DNA from: Arcticibacter eurypsychrophilus
GTDB taxonomy: Bacteria; Bacteroidota; Bacteroidia; Sphingobacteriales; Sphingobacteriaceae
NCBI RefSeq assembly: GCF_001730525.1
Contig: NZ_MDFN01000024.1
Coordinates: 16,933-80,932, forward strand
Direction of reading: 5' to 3'
DNA length: 64,000 nucleotides
In this document: in pieces, positions 18,458 to 27,284 of the stretch
Numbering within the stretch: position 1 is the stretch's first letter
Layout of the letters: each line of letters opens with the position of its first letter
The notes under the pieces: model-generated
What the model was told of the DNA's origin: nothing
Seen by the model: only the letters and a program-made list of their open reading frames with translations
Databases searched by the model: none
Program-made: the position numbers and the translations under genes

Positions 18458-18527
18458 TTTCTTGTTTATCAGGTTTAGTCTAATTATTTCAGAGCGAATA
18501 ATTGGACTAAACCTGATAAGCAAGAAA
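18458..18527. promoter_or_regulatory. 31-bp stem, 8-base loop hairpin upstream of polysaccharide operon
   Basis: Bases 18458-18488 pair with 18497-18527 with only two non-matching positions, which can form G-U pairs in RNA of one sense. The loop is TCAGAGCG. The stem is longer than a usual terminator and no clear U-run follows. It may be an attenuator, an RNA-processing element or the relic of a small mobile element. Confidence 0.6.
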
Positions 18528-18629
18528 TCTTTTTAAGTGTTATTCTTTAAATATTTATTGAAAATATTTCTTTACGTGAGCTTAGTTCAAGCTATTGAAG
18601 TATTAGAGAATTAGAGTAAGGTTTTTTAA

Positions 18630-18666
18630 GGATGCATACAAAAGATAATAGCTTTTGTATGCATCC
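18630..18666 (-). terminator. Hairpin after the LLM flavin enzyme gene
   Basis: A perfect 15-bp stem (18630-18644 with 18652-18666) and 7-base loop lie 13 bases past the stop codon of the leftward LLM gene. The minus-strand sequence after the stem is AT-rich but has no pure T-run. Confidence 0.65.
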
Positions 18667-18679
18667 AATTTTAATTATC

Positions 18680-19705
18680 TTATACATGAACGGTATGCGA
18701 TACATTTTTAATTACATGAGCGAAAATTTCATAAGAACGTAATTTAGCAGTATGTTCATGAATGTGTGAAGTCACCATTACCTCATCTATTTGACTCTTG
18801 TTGACGAAAGAATCCATTTCCTCCCTGATCTTTTCCGGACCTCCAATAAAGGAATAGCTGAGCATTTGATTCACTGTTTCTTTTTCATAGCTATCCCAAA
18901 TATCATCCATTCGATCAACGGGAGGTTGTAAAAGCTGACGTTTACCAGTTATAACACCCATGAAAAATTGTTTGACTGATGTTGCTAAGTACTCCGCTTC
19001 TGCATCGGTGTCGGCAGCAACAACATTTACGCAAGCCATTACATAAGGTTTGTGTAAATATTTAGAAGGTCGGAAATTTTCTCTGTACAGTTTTATTGCT
19101 TGCATAAAATATGCTGGTGCAAAATGACTGGCAAAGGCATAAGGTAGCCCCATTGCTGCAGCTAAACGTGCACTATCTGTACTTGACCCAAGTATCCAGA
19201 TCGGAATATCCAAACCTTCGCCAGGAATAGCTCTTACCTGAGCTGTACTGTTCTCCGAAGAGAAAAAGGTCAGCAAGCTTTGAACATCTGTAGGAAAATG
19301 GTGAGCCGAATTGAAATTGTCTCCCCGAATAGCCATAGCAGTAACTTGATCCGTACCTGGTGCTCGCCCCAAACCCAGATCAATTCTTCCTGGATATAAA
19401 GAAGCTAATGTTCCGAATTGCTCTGCTACAATTAAGGGGGCATGATTGGGTAGCATAATTCCCCCCGATCCTACTCTAATAGTTGATGTGCCTGCTGCAA
19501 TATAACCGATTAAGACTGATGTAGCAGAGCTGGCTACATTCAGCATGTTATGGTGTTCAGCAAACCAGTAACGGGTGTATCCAAGTTGTTCAGCTTGTCT
19601 GGCTAAATCAAGACTATGATGGTAAGTATCGGCTGGTGTCAGATCTTGTACCACTGTTGCAAGATCTAAAACAGAATAAGATATGTCGGATAATTGCTTT
19701 GAAGT
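18680..19705 (-). CDS. LLM class flavin-dependent oxidoreductase (luciferase-like)
   Basis: The 341-residue protein has the luciferase-like monooxygenase pattern: [12 protein letters not shown] near residue 40, [19 protein letters not shown] near 75, and [17 protein letters not shown] near 105. These fit the MsnO8/alkanal-monooxygenase-like subgroup common in bacterial genomes. It should use reduced FMN to oxidise a small organic substrate; the natural substrate is unknown. The start chosen is MTSKQLSD; in-frame ATGs at 19723 and 19750 would add 6 or 15 residues. It stands alone with its own terminator. Confidence 0.88.
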   Translation of the reverse strand, partial: TSKQLSDISYSVLDLATVVQDLTPADTYHHSLDLARQAEQLGYTRYWFAEHHNMLNVASSATSVLIGYIAAGTSTIRVGSGGIMLPNHAPLIVAEQFGTLASLYPGRIDLGLGRAPGTDQVTAMAIRGDNFNSAHHFPTDVQSLLTFFSSENSTAQVRAIPGEGLDIPIWILGSSTDSARLAAAMGLPYAFASHFAPAYFMQAIKLYRENFRPSKYLHKPYVMACVNVVAADTDAEAEYLATSVKQFFMGVITGKRQLLQPPVDRMDDIWDSYEKETVNQMLSYSFIGGPEKIREEMDSFVNKSQIDEVMVTSHIHEHTAKLRSYEIFAHVIKNVSHTVHV

Positions 19706-20020
19706 CATTTGATTATATTTTACCATGGAAACTATATAACAGTGGACCATGAATCACAAAATTATAATTAACAAAATTAAATATCAGGAGCTAAAGTATA
19801 AATGACTTTCAGTTCACACTTAACCCCGTTTGAAAAACCTTCGAACTAAGAGCGCATGCACTCCACTTAAACACAATCTTAAGGAAAGCATTCAGACCTT
19901 TCCTGTGATTTTAAATAAGTAGATTTCTTTTATAACTGTCATAATAATTGGCTTTAGTGTTGGATGGATCATCGTTCTTAAAAAAAAATATTTTGATTAT
20001 ATTTAATAAAACTTTAAAAA

Positions 20021-20293
20021 ATGATCGATCAGGATTCTTGCAGCCACATTAAGGCCATTAAAAAAGTTGTCGTAGGAAAGAACCGTGTTTGCGAGGAATG
20101 CATTAAGATACAAGGCAACTGGGTTCATCTGCGTACCTGTCAGACCTGTGGACAAACTCTTTGCTGCGATTCTTCAACTCATAAACACATGACTAAACAT
20201 TATCATGAAACCCAGCACCCCGTTATTGCTTCCGCTGAAAAAGGTGAACGCTGGCTTTGGTGTTATCCTGATGAAAAATTTGTAGACTATTAA
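20021..20293 (+). CDS. UBP-type zinc-finger protein
   Basis: The 90-residue protein carries the ZnF-UBP set of Cys and His residues: CSHI, CEECIK, LRTCQTCGQTLCCDSS, and HMTKHYHETQHPV, ending with a conserved ERWLWCYPDE. The domain binds zinc and in eukaryotes recognises ubiquitin C-termini; free-standing bacterial versions are of unknown function. It lies 85 bases before the GAF histidine kinase in the same direction. The upstream 270 bases show no other gene. Confidence 0.85.
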   Translation: MIDQDSCSHIKAIKKVVVGKNRVCEECIKIQGNWVHLRTCQTCGQTLCCDSSTHKHMTKHYHETQHPVIASAEKGERWLWCYPDEKFVDY

Positions 20294-20330
20294 CCTCTTT
20301 CTTAGTATGAACCAAACGTTGATATTATTG

Positions 20331-20338
20331 TATATTTG
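20331..20338 (+). promoter_or_regulatory. Candidate Bacteroidota -7 box before the GAF kinase
   Basis: TATATTTG fits the TAnnTTTG consensus exactly and lies about 40 bases before the start codon at 20379. A well-placed -33 TTTG was not seen, so this is a weak call. Confidence 0.3.
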
Positions 20339-20378
20339 AGATCATACACATCTATTCATTCAACTTAAATATCAGCCA

Positions 20379-21581
20379 ATGTCTCCTTTACCTCTAAGCA
20401 AAAATGAAGAAGACAGACTAGCAGCGCTCGAATCCTATCATATTTTTGATACCGGAGAGGAAAAAGATTTTGATGTCCTGACTTCTTTAGCTTCAGTCAT
20501 TTGTCAAATACCTATAGCATTAATCACATTTATTAATGAAAAGCACCAGTGGTTCAAGTCACACCATGGAACAAATTTGACAGCTAATCTAAGAGAATTG
20601 TCATTTTGTACACATGCCATTGCATCAAGTGATGAAATTTTGATTATCCCTGATGCAACATTAGATGAACGCTTCGCTAATAATCCAATGGTTACGGGCC
20701 CCACTAAACTTGCATTCTATGCAGGAGTGCCTTTAATTAATGAAGATGGCTATGCGCTAGGTACACTTTGTGTTTTAGATCAGCAAACGCATACCCTGTC
20801 AGAGGATCAGATTGCAGCATTAAAAACACTGGCTAAACAAGTGGTCGACAAGATAGAGCTGAGAAGAAAAGTGCTGATTCTTGAAAGGACAAATCAAAAC
20901 CTGCTGAATTCAAATATGATCATTCAGAAGTTTGCTTCAATGGCTGCTCATGATATTAAAAATCCATTAAGCAGTATTTTATTGACATCCCAGGCCTTGA
21001 AGATCCGACATGAAAAGATACAGGATGATGGCTGTTTAAAGTTAGTTGACATGAATATAAATGCAACCAAAACGCTGCTTGAGCTATTTGATGATATGTT
21101 GGAGTATTCTCGATCACCCTCTTTATTACTAGAGAAAAAGCAAAATTTCGAACTGAACAACTTAATTTTGAAAGTGCTTGAACTGATTAGTATTCCAGAG
21201 AATATCCAGATCATATTGCCAGAGGAAAGACATCACTTATATCTTTCTTTCATCGCATTCGAGCAGATCATGATCAACTTATTGAGTAATGCAATCCGTT
21301 ATAATAATAAGGAAAAGGGTATAATAAAAATTCGCTTTGAAAATGATGAAAATTTTTATCGTTTTGAAATTGAAGATAACGGGATAGGTATAGCAGAACA
21401 ATACTATGAGAAAATATTCGACAGTAATTTCACGTTAAAGATTCCTGATCGATATGATAAAAAGGGATCAGGTATTGGATTATCAACCGTAAAAGATCTT
21501 ATTGCTGCGTTAAAAGGCACAATCTATGTAAAATCTACTTCAGGAGATGGAGCAACCTTTTTTATAGATATAAAAAAATAA
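20379..21581 (+). CDS. GAF-domain sensor histidine kinase
   Basis: The 400-residue protein has no membrane span. Residues about 20-160 form a GAF domain (FDVLTSLASVICQIPIALI, FCTHAI, FYAGVPL). The HisKA segment MAAHDIKNPLSS near residue 190 holds the phospho-accepting His. The ATPase part shows the N box INLLSNAIRYN, the G1 box DNGIGIAEQYYEKIF and the G2 box GSGIGLSTV. The signal sensed by such cytoplasmic GAF kinases is usually unknown. No response regulator is next to it, so it is an orphan kinase. The EcsC gene starts six bases after its stop codon. Confidence 0.9.
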   Translation: MSPLPLSKNEEDRLAALESYHIFDTGEEKDFDVLTSLASVICQIPIALITFINEKHQWFKSHHGTNLTANLRELSFCTHAIASSDEILIIPDATLDERFANNPMVTGPTKLAFYAGVPLINEDGYALGTLCVLDQQTHTLSEDQIAALKTLAKQVVDKIELRRKVLILERTNQNLLNSNMIIQKFASMAAHDIKNPLSSILLTSQALKIRHEKIQDDGCLKLVDMNINATKTLLELFDDMLEYSRSPSLLLEKKQNFELNNLILKVLELISIPENIQIILPEERHHLYLSFIAFEQIMINLLSNAIRYNNKEKGIIKIRFENDENFYRFEIEDNGIGIAEQYYEKIFDSNFTLKIPDRYDKKGSGIGLSTVKDLIAALKGTIYVKSTSGDGATFFIDIKK

Positions 21582-21587
21582 TCAGAA

Positions 21588-22328
21588 ATGACATCCCACG
21601 AAGAGCTAGCATACAAAGAATTACATATTTGGCAGCAGAAAATGCTAAAAAAGCCTTCAGTTACGGATCGGTTATCCAAAAATATACAAGGTAAAATCAA
21701 CAATCTTATCCCTGATAAAATTCATAAAGTTATTACTCTAGCCATTGAAAACATGGTGAAAGCTGTCTTGTTTGGCTCCAAATTTACCACCAATAAGGCA
21801 CTGGCAGATAATACATCCTTACATTTACGGGAAGCTTATGTCAGACAGAAAATAGGATTTTATCAAAAAGCAGCAACTGTTGAAGGAGCTGTTACCGGTG
21901 CAGGAGGTATATTAACTGGTCTTGCCGATTTCCCAATTCTTATTGGCATAAAAATAAAATTATTGTTTGCCATTGCAGCGTTATATGGACATGATGTAAA
22001 AGATTATAAAGAGAGGCTCTATATATTGTATATCTTTCAGTTAGCCTTTTCGAGTCAGCAAAGACGCAACCAAGTGTATCAGATTATAGCAAACTGGCAG
22101 GGATATAGTAATTCATTGCCTTATAATGTAGGTGAATTTGACTGGCGCATTTTTCAGCAGGAATACCGCGATTATATTGATCTTGCAAAAATGGCACAGC
22201 TTATCCCTGTTATTGGTGCTGCTGTAGGAGCTATAGCGAATTACAAATTGATCGCTATTTTAGGCGAAACAGCTATGTATTGCTACAGAATGCGTAAAGT
22301 AAGTCCATTGAAAATTACCAACAGGTAA
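21588..22328 (+). CDS. EcsC family protein
   Basis: The 246-residue protein matches the EcsC domain: a polar helical N-terminus and then the conserved GAVTGAGGILTGLADFPILIGIKIKLLFAIAALYGHD around residues 100-140, with a second hydrophobic stretch LIPVIGAAVGAIANYKLI near residue 205. The name comes from the Bacillus ecs operon, where the protein's role is unclear; it may associate with membranes. It follows the GAF kinase gene after six bases, so the two are likely co-transcribed. Confidence 0.8.
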   Translation: MTSHEELAYKELHIWQQKMLKKPSVTDRLSKNIQGKINNLIPDKIHKVITLAIENMVKAVLFGSKFTTNKALADNTSLHLREAYVRQKIGFYQKAATVEGAVTGAGGILTGLADFPILIGIKIKLLFAIAALYGHDVKDYKERLYILYIFQLAFSSQQRRNQVYQIIANWQGYSNSLPYNVGEFDWRIFQQEYRDYIDLAKMAQLIPVIGAAVGAIANYKLIAILGETAMYCYRMRKVSPLKITNR

Positions 22329-22335
22329 AATGATA

Positions 22336-22608
22336 TTACACTTCTTCTTCCTCTTCTAAATACACCTCATGTACTAAGAACTTCACCAACTCCATTCCTT
22401 CCAATAATTCTGAAATATCCTCCGAATGGATATTATGAATCATTTCCCCTTCTTCGGGTATCTCCGAATTGGGAATAAGTTCAAAAGCGCTGTATGGTGC
22501 AACCATTTCAACTTCAACCAATTTGATATAACTCACACCACTATCAATCCAATCCTGAAGGATTTCTGAACTGAATTCCACGTATCCTTTTTTTAGTTGC
22601 CTTTGCAT
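22336..22608 (-). CDS. Conserved hypothetical acidic protein
   Basis: This 90-residue protein is not recognised. It is strongly acidic, with a C-terminal run VHEVYLEEEEEV, no signal peptide and no membrane span. The frame is clean and it is placed between convergent and divergent neighbours with normal spacing: eight bases from the end of the EcsC gene and about 160 bases from the divergent NTF2-like gene. No function can be assigned. Confidence 0.55.
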   Translation of the reverse strand: MQRQLKKGYVEFSSEILQDWIDSGVSYIKLVEVEMVAPYSAFELIPNSEIPEEGEMIHNIHSEDISELLEGMELVKFLVHEVYLEEEEEV

Positions 22609-22764
22609 GCCTTAAAGTTAAGGATAACTTCACCGACTCCTACCCTGTTTTCACCGAAAACTTCCTGCCGTTTGCCTAAAACCTCTTTGCTAGCTTCAAT
22701 TCTCAGCCTACTTTTGATTCAACAAACAAAAGAAAAAACAAAAACTCCCCAAAACAACAACATT

Positions 22765-23187
22765 ATGAAAACTCTAAAATCGTTAACAGCAGCAGTATTA
22801 TTATTCGTATCAATCAGTGCATTTGCCTATGATGAACCGGGCAGTGAAAAGATGAACATGAATTATGCCTTAAAAACCTATATTCAGGCAGTAGCTAATG
22901 GACAGGTAAATGGATTCGCTGAAGTATTGGACCGTGATGTTAAGTTCACAGTAACAGGTGGTAAAAAAGTAATTAATTATAACAAATCTGAAATGGTAAC
23001 TTTTGCAAAACAGAATGAAAATATGCAGCAAAACTGCAGCACTGATTATAAAATTGTGGAACTCAACAATGCTCAAGCCATGGTAAAAGTGACCATGATA
23101 TATCCTGATTTTACTAAAGTAAACTTTGTTTCTCTTGCTAATACCTCCGAGGGATGGAAAATTACTAATGTAACTTCTTCATTTTGA
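22765..23187 (+). CDS. Secreted NTF2-like (lumazine-binding-type) protein
   Basis: The 140-residue protein has a clear signal peptide (MKTLKSLTAAVLLFVSISAFA). The mature part, NYALKTYIQAVANGQVNGFAEVLD..VKFTVTGGK, and the end, VNFVSLANTSEGWKITNVTSSF, fit the small NTF2-like / putative lumazine-binding fold. It is probably periplasmic; the ligand is unknown. The start was placed at the ATG at 22765 because it gives a proper signal peptide; an in-frame start at 22597 would add 56 residues without coding character. A strong terminator follows. Confidence 0.78.
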   Translation: MKTLKSLTAAVLLFVSISAFAYDEPGSEKMNMNYALKTYIQAVANGQVNGFAEVLDRDVKFTVTGGKKVINYNKSEMVTFAKQNENMQQNCSTDYKIVELNNAQAMVKVTMIYPDFTKVNFVSLANTSEGWKITNVTSSF

Positions 23188-23223
23188 GGAAGTGTTCCTA
23201 ACCTAACAAAATTTCACATATAG

Positions 23224-23250
23224 CAAAAGACCCGAGTTTCGGGTCTTTTG
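23224..23250. terminator. Bidirectional terminator
   Basis: A perfect 11-bp stem (CAAAAGACCCG with CGGGTCTTTTG) and 5-base loop lies between the convergent NTF2-like and Usp genes. A-rich and T-rich flanks suit termination from both sides. Confidence 0.85.
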
Positions 23251-23302
23251 TATTTCAATAAGATCATTCCAATTCAATGATAAAAAAGAAAATGCGGATC
23301 TC

Positions 23303-24136
23303 TTATTTCAAAACCAATACAGGCAGATTAGCATTTAGCGTTATTGCTTCAGATATACTTTTATGCGTAAGGGAATAGAAAAAACTATGCTTTCCCGGAA
23401 GTGCAATAATCATCTGCACTTCGTTTTGTTCCTGAAACTGCAAAATTCCTTTCAGGACATTTTTATTCGATGAATAATATACATCATATTGATATTTCGA
23501 CAATATATCCTCCAGCATGTCTTCATGGGCATCCTGCATATGTTTTTCGCCCGGAGCCACATTAAGCACCAATAACTTCGGATGAAGCCATAGATAAGTA
23601 TGTCGTAAGTTTTTCAGTAAATTAACAGACGATACAGTGGAAAAATCGCAAGGTACTAAAGCATTTTCAATGAGCTGATAAGAAACATTTGAAGGGACGA
23701 TCAGCATGGGAACTGTGCTTATTTTTGCTATGTGAATAACTTGAGATTCTACAAAACTCTCATCATCATCCGTTTCACAGCAAACACCAGCAATAATAAG
23801 GTCAGGTTGCTGCTCATTGGACAGTTGGTTCAATGCCCGTGCTAAAGGCTCTTCGCTTGTAATGGTTTCTACAATGACACCGGCTTTTACTTTCGTTCTC
23901 AACCTCTGTGCCACTAGCTGTAACTCAGCTTCCAGACTTGTCCTGTCTTCTGTCATGATTTTATCGCTTACCTGGACATAATCAACTGAGGGGACACACT
24001 GCACATATATAGGAACATATAAACTCTGTAATAAAATGATCCGTTCATTTTCAGTGACCGCACCAAAGGCAGTACCATATTTGATGGCATTTTCTGAAGC
24101 TGCAGAATGATCTACTGGTATGACAATTGTTTTCAT
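23303..24136 (-). CDS. Universal stress protein, tandem Usp domains
   Basis: The 277-residue protein holds two Usp-like halves. The first begins TIVIPVDHSAASENAIKYG and contains PDLIIAGVC; the second begins ALVPCDFSTVSSVNLLKNL and contains VQMIIALPGKHSFFYSL. Ending SISEAITLNANLPVLVLK fits the last strand of the fold. The ATP-binding G-2x-G-9x-G(S/T) loop is not evident, suggesting a non-ATP-binding type. It is probably a cytoplasmic stress or dormancy protein. It stands alone; 272 gene-free bases lie upstream. Confidence 0.85.
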   Translation of the reverse strand: MKTIVIPVDHSAASENAIKYGTAFGAVTENERIILLQSLYVPIYVQCVPSVDYVQVSDKIMTEDRTSLEAELQLVAQRLRTKVKAGVIVETITSEEPLARALNQLSNEQQPDLIIAGVCCETDDDESFVESQVIHIAKISTVPMLIVPSNVSYQLIENALVPCDFSTVSSVNLLKNLRHTYLWLHPKLLVLNVAPGEKHMQDAHEDMLEDILSKYQYDVYYSSNKNVLKGILQFQEQNEVQMIIALPGKHSFFYSLTHKSISEAITLNANLPVLVLK

Positions 24137-24404
24137 TTTCTAAACTATTAATCGGTTAAACAATAGTTAATGTATAAAAATGGATAGGATTTAGCCTTAT
24201 TATGCAGATGAATATTGATCTCATGCTAAGATAATGAGGCATATAACTACATACAAAGTTAGCTATATGCATTAATTATTTTACTAAATTCAGGCAAATG
24301 TGTCTGATATCACAGACGAAGGATTTTTATTTTTAATATGATTAATTATTGAGTGCTATATTAATAATGTTACTTATAAATGATGCTTATAGTATGAATT
24401 TGAT

Positions 24405-24412
24405 TAGTTTTG
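24405..24412 (+). promoter_or_regulatory. Candidate -7 promoter box (TAGTTTTG)
   Basis: TAGTTTTG fits TAnnTTTG exactly and is only ten bases before a TTG codon at 24422, which would make a nearly leaderless transcript of the small Cys/His-rich gene. No -33 box was found at proper spacing. Confidence 0.3.
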
Positions 24413-24421
24413 CGCTTAGAA

Positions 24422-24763
24422 TTGAAAAATAAACGCTCCCATATCAAACAGGCTGTTGCCTTATTCCTGCTTTGTGTATTTGCTATCGCACTTACGCCAT
24501 GGAGTTCTTTTCATCACCATGAAAAGGAGGAGAAGTATTGCGGTGTGGATGGGGAATTCTGTTCGCATAAAGTACATGTTAAAAATCAGGTACATTCCTG
24601 TTTAATTTGTTCAGCCCATTTTATAAAGGATTATTGTTTTCCACATGAACTGGTATTCAAAGTTAATCTTCAATGTACTATCCTTGTAAGAATCTTTGCC
24701 ACTAGCCCTGCCTCTTATACACTTTTAATTGGCACCTCTCTAAGGGGACCACCTCTGGCCTGA
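24422..24763 (+). CDS. Small Cys/His-rich exported protein before a TonB receptor
   Basis: The roughly 113-residue protein has an N-terminal hydrophobic span (AVALFLLCVFAIALTPW) followed by FHHHEKEEKYCG, GEFCSHKVHVKNQVHSCLICSAHF. The spacing of Cys and His suggests metal binding in the periplasm. Small proteins of this kind often precede metal TonB receptors in Bacteroidota. The start codon appears to be TTG (24422, or 24410 in the same frame). It is 120 bases before the TonB receptor start and co-oriented. Function is unknown; a metal chaperone or sensor is a guess. Confidence 0.55.
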   Translation: MKNKRSHIKQAVALFLLCVFAIALTPWSSFHHHEKEEKYCGVDGEFCSHKVHVKNQVHSCLICSAHFIKDYCFPHELVFKVNLQCTILVRIFATSPASYTLLIGTSLRGPPLA

Positions 24764-24886
24764 TCATTCGCAAACTAATGAATCAAACCCTTTAAAGGGT
24801 TGATGCTGAATTTATTTTGATTGATATAAATCCGATAAACCGGATTGCATATCAAAGGACCATGCCCTATTTACATAAAATATTTT

Positions 24887-27208
24887 ATGAAAAAGATACA
24901 TCTATTTCTAGTTGTCATCCTGTCTGCCTTTGTTTTGACAAACTCATTTGCAGCTGATATATCCGAATTATCCGGTAAAATTACTGATGCACAGAGCCAA
25001 TCTGCTTTACCGGGTGCCACAATTGCTATTCCCGATCTGCGCGTTTCTGTTATAGCGGACAAAAATGGTGACTTCACCTTTAGAAATTTACCCGCACGCG
25101 GAAGATTCCTGGTTCAGGTAAGTTATGTTGGTTATAGTACCATTACCCAATTGATTGACTTTTCCAATCCGGCCACTTTAGCATTTTCACTTCAGCCCAG
25201 TGTAATAGAAGGCAGGGTGGTGATCGTTACCGGCTCAGCAACCAGTTCTGATAATCGCAAAAACAGTACTTCCGTCGCCAGTGTCAGTAAAGCAGACCTT
25301 TTATATCATCCATCAACAAATCTGATCGATGCCATCTCTCGTGTACCAGGGATCTCACAGATCACAACAGGCCCGTCCATATCAAAACCCGTTATCCGTG
25401 GTTTAAGTTATAACCGTGTAGTAACCGTAAATGATGGAGTAAAACAACAAGGGCAGCAATGGGGAGATGAACATGGTATTGAAATCGATCAGTATAGTGC
25501 CGACCATATCGAAGTTTTACGAGGACCCGCTAGTTTAATGTATGGTTCTGATGCGCTTGGTGGTGTCATTAATATCCTTGATGGATTACCGGCTCCTGAT
25601 GGAACACTGAGAGGGGAACTTTTAACCAATTATGCCAGTAACAATGGCTTGTCAGGGAGCTCATTGATGTTGCAGGGTAACGAAAATGGCTTGATTTACA
25701 AAGCACGTGCCTCCTATAAAAATGCGTATTCTTATCAAACACCGATAGAGTTTGTGCCCAATTCAAGTTTTAATGAAACAAATTTTGAAGGACAAATAGG
25801 TTTGAATAAGAAATGGGGATATGCACATCTGGATGCATCCAGCTTTAGAAATAATATCGGTTTTTATGAACCGGTAAGAAATGAAAGCGGACAGCTTATT
25901 GATGAAGAAGGCAATACCTTTTCTGACAGTCAAAATAAAGATAGAACGTTAGCTTTTCCAAAACAAGATGTACGCCACTCAAAAATAGCCCTGAATAGTA
26001 ATTTAATTTTCGGCGAAGGGAGTTTAAAATCTACATTTGGTTATCAACATAACCAACGCCGCGAACTAGAAACAGCAGGTGAAGGAAACGCCTTATTTTT
26101 GAATAGTTATACCTATAGCTACGACCTGAAATACTCCTTTAAAGATAAGAACGGATGGACACCTGTAATCGGTGTATCAGAGGAATTTATGCACAGCTTG
26201 AATACTGAAGGCGAAGAGCAGCTGATCCCTGATTATAATTCACGAACTTTAGGTGGATTTGCTTATATCAAAAAAAACTGGGATAACGATACCTTTAACG
26301 GTGGAGCACGGGTCGATTATAGAAAAATGACCGGTAAAGCTTTTGATGGAGATGCCACATTTGATGCCTTTACCAATGAGTTTTCCCATATAACAGGAGC
26401 ATTAGGCTACACACACGAATTCAATGACGATTTTAGCTTCAAAACTAATGCAGGAAGTGCATTCCGTGCGCCAAACATTGCCGAATTATCCTCAAATGGA
26501 GTTCATGAAGGTGCGTTTCGTTACGAAATAGGGAATCCTGATCTGAAACCCGAGCAGAGCTACCAGCTAGATGCTGCTTTTGATTTTCAGAATCAATATA
26601 TCAGTGCGAGTTTAGGTAGTTTTGCCAATTATATTAATGATTACATTTATTATAGTACTAGTGGTGATACCCGGTTAATTAACGATCGCGACTTTCCTGT
26701 TTATAATTTTGTTCAGGATAATGCCTTTTTACGCGGTATTGAAGCATCTCTTACTTTGCATCCGGTTAAATTTATCCATTTTGAAAATGGTTTTTCTTAT
26801 ACAAGGGCAACCAACCGGACAACTAAAGAGTCACTTCCATTTATTCCTGCCGCAACGTTGCGCAATGAACTACGTTTTGAACCAACCATTGCAGGAACCT
26901 CGCATACCTATGTTTCTGTAGGATTAGATAATTTCTTTAAACAGAATAAGATTGATCAGTTTGAAAATGCTACATCAGGTTATACGCTGCTTAATGCAGC
27001 GATCGGTACTACTTTGCAAATAAGCAAAAGTCAGCATATTACCTTATATGTAGCTGGTAAGAACCTATTGAACAAGGCCTATTACGATCATTTAAGTCGC
27101 TTTAAGCCAGGAAGACTCAGTGATGAGGATCCTACTTTAGGGATTTATAATATGGGACGTAATATTACATTTGGTATAAATCTTCCTTTTACACTGAAGA
27201 ATAATTAG
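24887..27208 (+). CDS. TonB-dependent outer-membrane receptor, probable metal uptake type
   Basis: The 773-residue protein has a signal peptide (HLFLVVILSAFVLTNSFAA), a CarboxypepD_reg-like domain (SGKITDAQSQSALPGATIAI), a plug with HIEVLRGPASLMYGSDALGGVIN near residue 215, and a long beta-barrel ending in FGINLPF. The plug resembles ZnuD-like zinc/copper receptors. With the small Cys/His-rich protein before it, uptake of a metal ion or metal complex is likely; the exact ligand is not known. The start at 24887 gives the correct signal peptide. A strong terminator follows its stop. Confidence 0.87.
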   Translation: MKKIHLFLVVILSAFVLTNSFAADISELSGKITDAQSQSALPGATIAIPDLRVSVIADKNGDFTFRNLPARGRFLVQVSYVGYSTITQLIDFSNPATLAFSLQPSVIEGRVVIVTGSATSSDNRKNSTSVASVSKADLLYHPSTNLIDAISRVPGISQITTGPSISKPVIRGLSYNRVVTVNDGVKQQGQQWGDEHGIEIDQYSADHIEVLRGPASLMYGSDALGGVINILDGLPAPDGTLRGELLTNYASNNGLSGSSLMLQGNENGLIYKARASYKNAYSYQTPIEFVPNSSFNETNFEGQIGLNKKWGYAHLDASSFRNNIGFYEPVRNESGQLIDEEGNTFSDSQNKDRTLAFPKQDVRHSKIALNSNLIFGEGSLKSTFGYQHNQRRELETAGEGNALFLNSYTYSYDLKYSFKDKNGWTPVIGVSEEFMHSLNTEGEEQLIPDYNSRTLGGFAYIKKNWDNDTFNGGARVDYRKMTGKAFDGDATFDAFTNEFSHITGALGYTHEFNDDFSFKTNAGSAFRAPNIAELSSNGVHEGAFRYEIGNPDLKPEQSYQLDAAFDFQNQYISASLGSFANYINDYIYYSTSGDTRLINDRDFPVYNFVQDNAFLRGIEASLTLHPVKFIHFENGFSYTRATNRTTKESLPFIPAATLRNELRFEPTIAGTSHTYVSVGLDNFFKQNKIDQFENATSGYTLLNAAIGTTLQISKSQHITLYVAGKNLLNKAYYDHLSRFKPGRLSDEDPTLGIYNMGRNITFGINLPFTLKNN

Positions 27209-27219
27209 CAGAATATACG

Positions 27220-27257
27220 AAAAAGCCCCGCTTCTTTTTAAGGAAGCAGGGCTTTTT
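27220..27257. terminator. Bidirectional terminator
   Basis: AAAAAGCCCCGCTTC pairs with GAAGCAGGGCTTTTT (one mismatch) around an 8-base loop, between the convergent TonB receptor and aldehyde dehydrogenase genes. Confidence 0.88.
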
Positions 27258-27284
27258 CATATATAAACAATTACTTAAAGAAAC

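Larger units (their letters stand above)
17988..18629 (-). promoter_or_regulatory. Long leader region of the polysaccharide operon
   Basis: No gene was found in this stretch. It must hold the promoter of the wza-wzc operon. Two structures stand out: three AATGAG units at exact 10-bp spacing (18372-18397) and a 31-bp hairpin (18458-18527). A short palindrome-like TGCAAAATATTGCA lies near 18440. A TAATTTTG element sits on the minus strand right before the wza start (17993-18000), but no matching upstream TTTG box was seen. Confidence 0.5.

Noticed and set aside
22597..22764. Longer start for the NTF2-like secreted protein
   Set aside because: It adds 56 residues without coding character and hides the clear signal peptide that begins at 22765.
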